From Paenibacillus sp. Marseille-Q4541 (GTDB taxonomy: Bacteria; Bacillota; Bacilli; Paenibacillales; Paenibacillaceae), in the NCBI RefSeq assembly GCF_018310695.1, contig NZ_JAGXCY010000025.1, positions 1 through 64,000 of the forward strand: a stretch of 64,000 nucleotides of DNA, written 5' to 3'. The translations under genes were made by a program, and so were the position numbers. The notes under the pieces were generated by a model. It was not told where the DNA came from. It searched no databases and saw only the letters and a program-made list of their open reading frames with translations. Positions 59,649 through 64,000 of this stretch are shown piece after piece (the first letter of the stretch is position 1; every line of letters begins with the position of its first letter).

Positions 59649-60062
59649 TTAAAATTTTATTTTTCCGATTGATAGATTAACTCGATAATTTCCATGGTTC
59701 AGAAGTTGAGCTAGAAACGCCTCAAGCTCCTCATTTGCAGCAAAATGACCAGTTAACACATAACATCCTTCCCCGCTAATTCGATGCACTTCGGTAATAG
59801 CCTCCTCCGCCATCACGAACTTTTGGAATGAACTATGATTGGCTGATTCCACAAATAATGTAATAAAGGCTGTTACAGACAGTCCTAGCTTTGCTTTATT
59901 AGTAACGATTGTATATTGCTCGATAACCCCCATATCTTCTAATCGCCTAATGCGATTTCCGACTGCTTGGCCTGTCATATGTATCTTTTGACCAATGTCC
60001 TTCCATTGAATCCTTGAGTTTTCTTTTAGTAATGCAAGTATCTCAAAATCGATATGATCCAA
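59649..60062 (-). CDS. Lrp/AsnC family transcriptional regulator
   Basis: 137 residues if started at TTG 60062, which gives the usual family opening LDHIDFEILALLKENSRIQW and has GAAAGGA about 12 bases upstream; the frame is open to 60095 (starts at 60095 and 60083 lack an SD). The helix-turn-helix is at about 15-55 (IGQKIHMTGQAVGNRIRRLE) and the RAM effector domain at about 65-135 (SGEGCYVLTGHFAANEELEA). It is divergent from the carbonic anhydrase/cyanase genes, so it may regulate them; cyanate operons normally use LysR-type CynR. Confidence 0.85.
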   Translation of the reverse strand: MDHIDFEILALLKENSRIQWKDIGQKIHMTGQAVGNRIRRLEDMGVIEQYTIVTNKAKLGLSVTAFITLFVESANHSSFQKFVMAEEAITEVHRISGEGCYVLTGHFAANEELEAFLAQLLNHGNYRVNLSIGKIKF

Positions 60063-60128
60063 AATAAATATCAATCCTTTCATAGTGAAAGCCAACAGAC
60101 ATAAAGCGTTTCGCCAACTTATTCTGTA

Positions 60129-60148
60129 TATAGACGCAAAAATCTATA
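60129..60148. promoter_or_regulatory. Candidate operator between the Lrp-type and cyanase genes
   Basis: TATAGA (60129-60134) and TCTATA (60143-60148) form an inverted repeat with 8 bases between, centrally placed in the divergent intergenic region. The Lrp-type regulator is the obvious candidate to bind. Confidence 0.4.
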
Positions 60149-60224
60149 CTTGGTTATATCCTGATTCGCTAGTTAGCAGCCATTGAAACAGTGATAACTA
60201 CAATCCTTTAAGGAGGCACGAAAA

Positions 60225-60809
60225 TTGCTATTACAAGAAATTTTGGAGTACAACAATCAGTTTGTAGAAGATAAGGAGTATTTGCCCTATGAGGGAACGA
60301 AATTCCCTAAAAAACGCATGGTTGTCATAACATGCATGGATGCTCGACTAATTGAGCTGCTGCCTAAAGCTCTAAATATACAAAATGGTGATGCTAAAAT
60401 CATCAAAACAGCAGGTGGAACAATTACGCATGCGTTTGGAAGCATTATGCGTAGTATCGTAACAGCAGTCTACGAACTGAATGCGGAAGAAATATATATC
60501 ATTGGTCACCACAATTGTGGGATGAGTCAAAGTAACCCTGAAGGAACATTACAAAAAATAATGGATCGCGGAGTCGCGACACCAGAAATTCTTTCTTCCC
60601 TTGAATATGCAGGTATCGACCTTCATAAATGGTTGTTTGGTTTTACGAATGTAGTGGACTCGATTAAAAGTAACATTCAACTTGTACGGAACCATCCGCT
60701 CATTCCGAAAGAAGTTGCTGTTCATGGTCTAGTGATTGCACCAGACACAGGTAAGCTCGATCTAATTATTAATGGATATGAACAAACGCCAACTCAGGAT
60801 ATGTACTAA
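60225..60809 (+). CDS. Beta-class carbonic anhydrase
   Basis: 194 residues, TTG start at 60225 with AAGGAGG eight bases upstream. Zinc ligands Cys37, His95 and Cys98 (TCMDAR, IGHHNCGMS) with the Asp39/Arg41 dyad. It is the small YtiB-like beta class. It supplies bicarbonate, the co-substrate of cyanase encoded 39 bases downstream, and recaptures the CO2 released; this is the CynT role. Confidence 0.92.
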   Translation: MLLQEILEYNNQFVEDKEYLPYEGTKFPKKRMVVITCMDARLIELLPKALNIQNGDAKIIKTAGGTITHAFGSIMRSIVTAVYELNAEEIYIIGHHNCGMSQSNPEGTLQKIMDRGVATPEILSSLEYAGIDLHKWLFGFTNVVDSIKSNIQLVRNHPLIPKEVAVHGLVIAPDTGKLDLIINGYEQTPTQDMY

Positions 60810-60848
60810 TCAATACAAATTATACTATACCAAAAGGAGCAATAAACT

Positions 60849-61292
60849 ATGAATAGAAAAGAAGCGACACAACAAATTTTGGAAGCTAAATTTGCGAAAG
60901 GACTGACTTGGGGCGAAATTGCTCAGGAAAGTGAGCAATCGGAGAGTTGGGTTGTAACGGCATTGTTAGGCCAAGCTACAATGACTCCGGAGGAAGCTGT
61001 TAAAATGGGGGAATTGCTCGAACTCGATGAAAAAGTAGTTCAAGCCCTAACTCAAATTCCACATCGTGGTAATGTCATTGACATGCCCCCTACCGATCCA
61101 GGTCTATATCGCTTATACGAAATGTTGCTTGTATACGGTCCTACGATTAGAGAGCTTATTTTGGAGAAGCTTGGCGAAGGTATCATGAGCGCAATTGATT
61201 TCCAATTTGACGTGCAAAAGAAGGAAGATCCAAACGGAGACCGTATCATTCTTACGATGAACGGAAAGTTCTTACCCTATCGTAAATGGTAA
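60849..61292 (+). CDS. cynS: Cyanase (cyanate hydratase)
   Basis: 147 residues. Helical N-terminal domain and the cyanase active-site domain with Arg88, Glu91 (LYRLYEML) and Ser114 (GIMSAIDF), matching E. coli Arg96, Glu99, Ser122 in spacing. It converts cyanate plus bicarbonate to ammonia and CO2. ATG at 60849 with AAAGGAG upstream. Second gene of the operon with the carbonic anhydrase. Confidence 0.96.
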   Translation: MNRKEATQQILEAKFAKGLTWGEIAQESEQSESWVVTALLGQATMTPEEAVKMGELLELDEKVVQALTQIPHRGNVIDMPPTDPGLYRLYEMLLVYGPTIRELILEKLGEGIMSAIDFQFDVQKKEDPNGDRIILTMNGKFLPYRKW

Positions 61293-61331
61293 TGGAGTGA
61301 GGAATGTAGTGGATATATAGCTCGATTGTTT

Positions 61332-61375
61332 AGCACAAAAAAAGAGCAGCCCCGGGGCTACTCTTTTTTTGTGCT
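61332..61375. terminator. Bidirectional terminator
   Basis: AGCACAAAAAAAGAG-AGCC and GGCT-CTCTTTTTTTGTGCT pair almost perfectly. It ends the cyanase operon and possibly also transcripts of the convergent phospho-sugar mutase gene. Confidence 0.92.
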
Positions 61376-61410
61376 ATTTAGAGATTGGATTGGAAAAAAG
61401 AAAAAGATAA

Positions 61411-63138
61411 TTATGCCTGGTGCTCATGAACATAAGCGTCAATACGAGTCATTACCTCACTCGTCAGAGCTGCGATTTTTTGCTGGCCATCTTCATACGT
61501 GTCTCCTTGAACAGCAAAGTACACTTTAATCTTCGGTTCCGTACCGGAAGGACGGAGGCAGAACCAGCTACCGTCAGAAAGATGATATTTTAGTACGTTT
61601 TCTTTTGGCAAGTCGTAGAGTCCAAGACTAAAATCTTCAGTTTTGGCAATCGAAGTCCCGGCAATCTCGGAAGGAGCAGATTCACGCCAAGAGGCCATGA
61701 TCCCTGCGATCAGCTGAACGCCCTGGATTCCTTTGAGTGTACGTGTCTCCAGTTTTTCAGCGAAATAGCCATAGGTTTGATATAGCTCCTGAAGAACTTC
61801 ATACAACGTTTTTCCTTGTGATTTATAATAAGCCCCTGCTTCAGCAATCAGCATCGAAGCAATAACTGCATCTTTGTCACGGGCGTAGTTGCCTGCTAGG
61901 TAGCCATAGCTTTCCTCATAACCAAAGATGTAAGTGTGCTCACCGGTATTTTGGAACTCGGTCATTTTCTCCCCGATATATTTGAAGCCAGTCAGCGTAT
62001 TGAACACCTTCATACCATAGGCATCAGCAATAGTGGCGCCCATCTCACTTGTTACAATCGTCTTGATAATCGCACCATTTTGCGGGAGGGTTCCTTTACT
62101 CTTCATGGATTCTAGCAAGTAGTGAACCATAATAGCCCCGGACTGGTTACCACTCAGAATGAAAAATTCGTCTTTGTCATCCTTGATGACAGCACCCATT
62201 CGATCCGCATCAGGGTCAGTTCCTAGGATCAGATCCGCACCGCTTGCGTTGGCTTGAGCGATGGCGATCTCAAAAGCTGCGTGTTCTTCCGGATTAGGGG
62301 ATTTCACGGTAGAGAAATTCGCATCCGGTTGTTCTTGCTCGGGAACGACATCAACATGCTTGAATCCAAGATGGTTCAGTACTGCTCGCACTGGAATATT
62401 GCCTGTTCCATGTAGCGGAGTATATACAATCCGGTAGTTGCTGCTGACTTCCCGAATCGCATCCGGATGCTGGCTTACAGAAGCTACGGCTTCTGTGTAG
62501 GCATCGTCGATTTCCCGACCGAGCCAAACAAGCATTCCATTTGCCTCTGCCTCCGTGCGGTTCATTTTATTTACCTCTTCGAAGTTACTCACGCTGCGTA
62601 CAGCCTCGATTACTTTCGCCGCAGTATCTGGTGTAATTTGTCCACCGTCAGCCCCATACACTTTGTATCCGTTATATTCAGGAGGATTGTGACTGGCTGT
62701 AATTACAATTCCTGCTTCTGCATTTAGATGACGAACCGCAAAAGATAGCTCGGGTGTAGGCCGAAGCGATTCAAACACATAAGCTTTTACACCATTCCCT
62801 GCAAGAACAAGCGCTGCCTCCTGAGCAAATTCAGGTGAATAGTGTCTGGAATCATAAGCGATGACACATGACGGTGAATCGTACTCTTCTTTCAGTGTAG
62901 ATGCGAGTCCTTGTGTTGCTTTGCCTATAGTGTAGAGATTGATGCGATTGCTGCCGGCACCAATAACACCGCGGAGTCCGCCTGTACCAAATTCCAAATC
63001 TTTGTAGAAGCGGTCTGCGATTTCACTTTCATTATTAGCTATGCTGCGCAGCTCCTCCTTCGACGTTTCATCAATGACTGGACTGTCTAGCCATAGTTGG
63101 TACGCCTTTGCAGCTTGTTCCTGTACTTGTGTAGACAT
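61411..63138 (-). CDS. Phospho-sugar mutase (phosphoglucomutase/phosphomannomutase)
   Basis: 575 residues from ATG at 63138 (GGAGG 11-12 bases upstream; the ATG at 63156 lies in the SD). Alpha-D-phosphohexomutase superfamily: phosphoserine loop GIVITASHNPPEYNGYK, metal loop DPDADRMG, sugar-binding GYEESYGYLAGNY and the C-terminal phosphate-binding RPSGTEPKIKVYFA. Length and order match Bacillus PgcA, which interconverts glucose-1- and glucose-6-phosphate for cell wall glycolipids and teichoic acids. Confidence 0.94.
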   Translation of the reverse strand: MSTQVQEQAAKAYQLWLDSPVIDETSKEELRSIANNESEIADRFYKDLEFGTGGLRGVIGAGSNRINLYTIGKATQGLASTLKEEYDSPSCVIAYDSRHYSPEFAQEAALVLAGNGVKAYVFESLRPTPELSFAVRHLNAEAGIVITASHNPPEYNGYKVYGADGGQITPDTAAKVIEAVRSVSNFEEVNKMNRTEAEANGMLVWLGREIDDAYTEAVASVSQHPDAIREVSSNYRIVYTPLHGTGNIPVRAVLNHLGFKHVDVVPEQEQPDANFSTVKSPNPEEHAAFEIAIAQANASGADLILGTDPDADRMGAVIKDDKDEFFILSGNQSGAIMVHYLLESMKSKGTLPQNGAIIKTIVTSEMGATIADAYGMKVFNTLTGFKYIGEKMTEFQNTGEHTYIFGYEESYGYLAGNYARDKDAVIASMLIAEAGAYYKSQGKTLYEVLQELYQTYGYFAEKLETRTLKGIQGVQLIAGIMASWRESAPSEIAGTSIAKTEDFSLGLYDLPKENVLKYHLSDGSWFCLRPSGTEPKIKVYFAVQGDTYEDGQQKIAALTSEVMTRIDAYVHEHQA

Positions 63139-63208
63139 GATGTAATAAGCCTCCATTTATATAAAGTTAATAACGAGCATGTATTGTCGATTTATTGTCA
63201 TGCTACAT

Positions 63209-64000
63209 TTAATCACGTGGAGCGGCTGTTGAATCACGTTCCAAAAGCACGGTTGGCAACAGCATTTCCATGTAAGGGGATTCAGGGTTTTTTATCCTCC
63301 AAAAAAGCTGTCGGACCGCCTTTTTTCCAAATAAGGTAAGATCTACTGCCATCGTCGTTGTGGAAGGAGTAGCGAGCCTGGAAAGCTGTCCGTTATCGAA
63401 GCTAACGATAGAGATATCGGTGGGAACTTGGTAACCCTGATTGTACAGAGCCGAGTTCACAAAAAAACCAAGTCCATCGTTCACACAGAACCATGCGGTG
63501 GGTTGATGTTGAAGATCACGTAAGCGAGTAGCGATAAACTCCTGATCCTCTAAGGCGTCTTTAATAATCCATTCTGGATGAACCTCCATCCCCAGATCAT
63601 GATGAGCAAGATGATAGCCTTCTAGACGTTCATAATAGCTGGGGGAGAATGAGATATTGCCGATATAACCAATCTTTCTATGTCCCAACTCATAGAGATA
63701 TTTGACCACATGATAGGCACTAAATCGATTGTTGGTGAGAATGGCATCTGCTTGTACATCTGGATGATGATGATCGATGAGTACAGCAGGGATACCGGTT
63801 TGAATAAGCTTGTTCATATATTCCGTACTCAGATGAGAGAGAATCAGAATACCATCCACTTCTTTCTGCTCAATAAAAGGAGGTAAAGTTCCTTCGTTCA
63901 TCATTTGCTGGGAGATGGACTGAATCAGTAGTTTTTTACCACCGCGTTGTACCTCTTGTTCAACCGTAAGATAGATTTCTCCAAAGAATCCCCGCTGTGA
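63209..64000 (-). CDS. LacI family regulator, N-terminus outside the window
   Basis: The C-terminal 263 residues of a LacI/GalR-type protein; the frame is open to the window edge. The sensor domain shows VDGILILSHLSTEYMNKLIQ, LGHRKIGYIGN and VPTDISIVSFDNGQLSRLAT. The DNA-binding head would lie beyond 64000. Downstream is the phospho-sugar mutase gene in the same direction (70 bases), but no link is shown. The regulated genes lie outside this window. Confidence 0.9.
   Translation of the reverse strand, partial: SQRGFFGEIYLTVEQEVQRGGKKLLIQSISQQMMNEGTLPPFIEQKEVDGILILSHLSTEYMNKLIQTGIPAVLIDHHHPDVQADAILTNNRFSAYHVVKYLYELGHRKIGYIGNISFSPSYYERLEGYHLAHHDLGMEVHPEWIIKDALEDQEFIATRLRDLQHQPTAWFCVNDGLGFFVNSALYNQGYQVPTDISIVSFDNGQLSRLATPSTTTMAVDLTLFGKKAVRQLFWRIKNPESPYMEMLLPTVLLERDSTAAPRD

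Overview
The window looks like a Bacillales chromosome, most likely Paenibacillus or a close relative. The evidence is AGGAGG-type ribosome binding sites with frequent GTG and TTG starts, a T-box leader, CcpA-type cre sites, CsoR copper control, DUF4179 anti-sigma proteins, YesMN-type two-component genes beside an Lpl-type sugar ABC transporter, and a GH127 enzyme with an AraC regulator. No phage, transposon or CRISPR array is visible. The genus is inference; no search was run.

Layout. 1-240: tail of an rRNA operon (5S 3' end) and tRNA-Leu(UAG). 616-5027: small lipoproteins, a berberine-bridge type FAD oxidase and a sigma/anti-sigma pair. 5114-6837: a T-box leader with a readable Phe (UUC) specifier, directly followed by a tRNA-Phe(GAA) gene and an amidase. 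6860-9823: a membrane protein and a large secreted LamG/Big2/dockerin-like/phosphodiesterase protein. 10002-11813: a PadR/DUF1700/DUF4097 operon with a palindromic operator in its promoter. 12178-16150: an isochorismatase-SRPBCC fusion, then a LacI repressor and a GH13 glucosidase separated by twin operators. 16210-21257: LysR regulator, a 33-residue membrane peptide, an ankyrin lipoprotein, and NCS2 and APC permeases.

21386-27308 is a copper homeostasis block: csoR, copZ, glutaredoxin-like protein, YdhK-like lipoprotein, Cys-rich four-helix protein, copA, a short nitrite/sulfite-reductase-like protein and a second copZ. Five G-tract sites of one type recur in it. 27327-31150 holds an LCP enzyme and two DUF21/CBS paralogs with nearly identical structured leaders. 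31300-36646 holds MarR- and TetR-controlled redox genes, each with a recognisable operator. 36804-41296: gamma carbonic anhydrase (apparently ATA start), GNAT, GH127 with AraC, and a small protein. 41455-45737: a second sigma/anti-sigma pair, a secreted protein and an orphan anti-sigma-like protein. 45877-49811: hybrid histidine kinase, then a TetR/DHA2 efflux pair with LmrA/QdoR-type boxes. 50006-51938: acetate-type symporter with cre. 52170-59440: YesMN-type sensors and a sugar ABC importer with cre sites. 59649-61292: Lrp-type regulator divergent from carbonic anhydrase and cyanase. 61411-64000: phospho-sugar mutase and a LacI regulator cut by the window edge.

The most unusual item is the Phe T-box in front of a tRNA-Phe gene. 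If the reading is right, uncharged tRNA-Phe would switch on transcription of a tRNA-Phe and an amidase. Next come the switch-like leaders of the DUF21 paralogs and the sulfite-reductase-like protein in the copper block that lacks one cluster cysteine.
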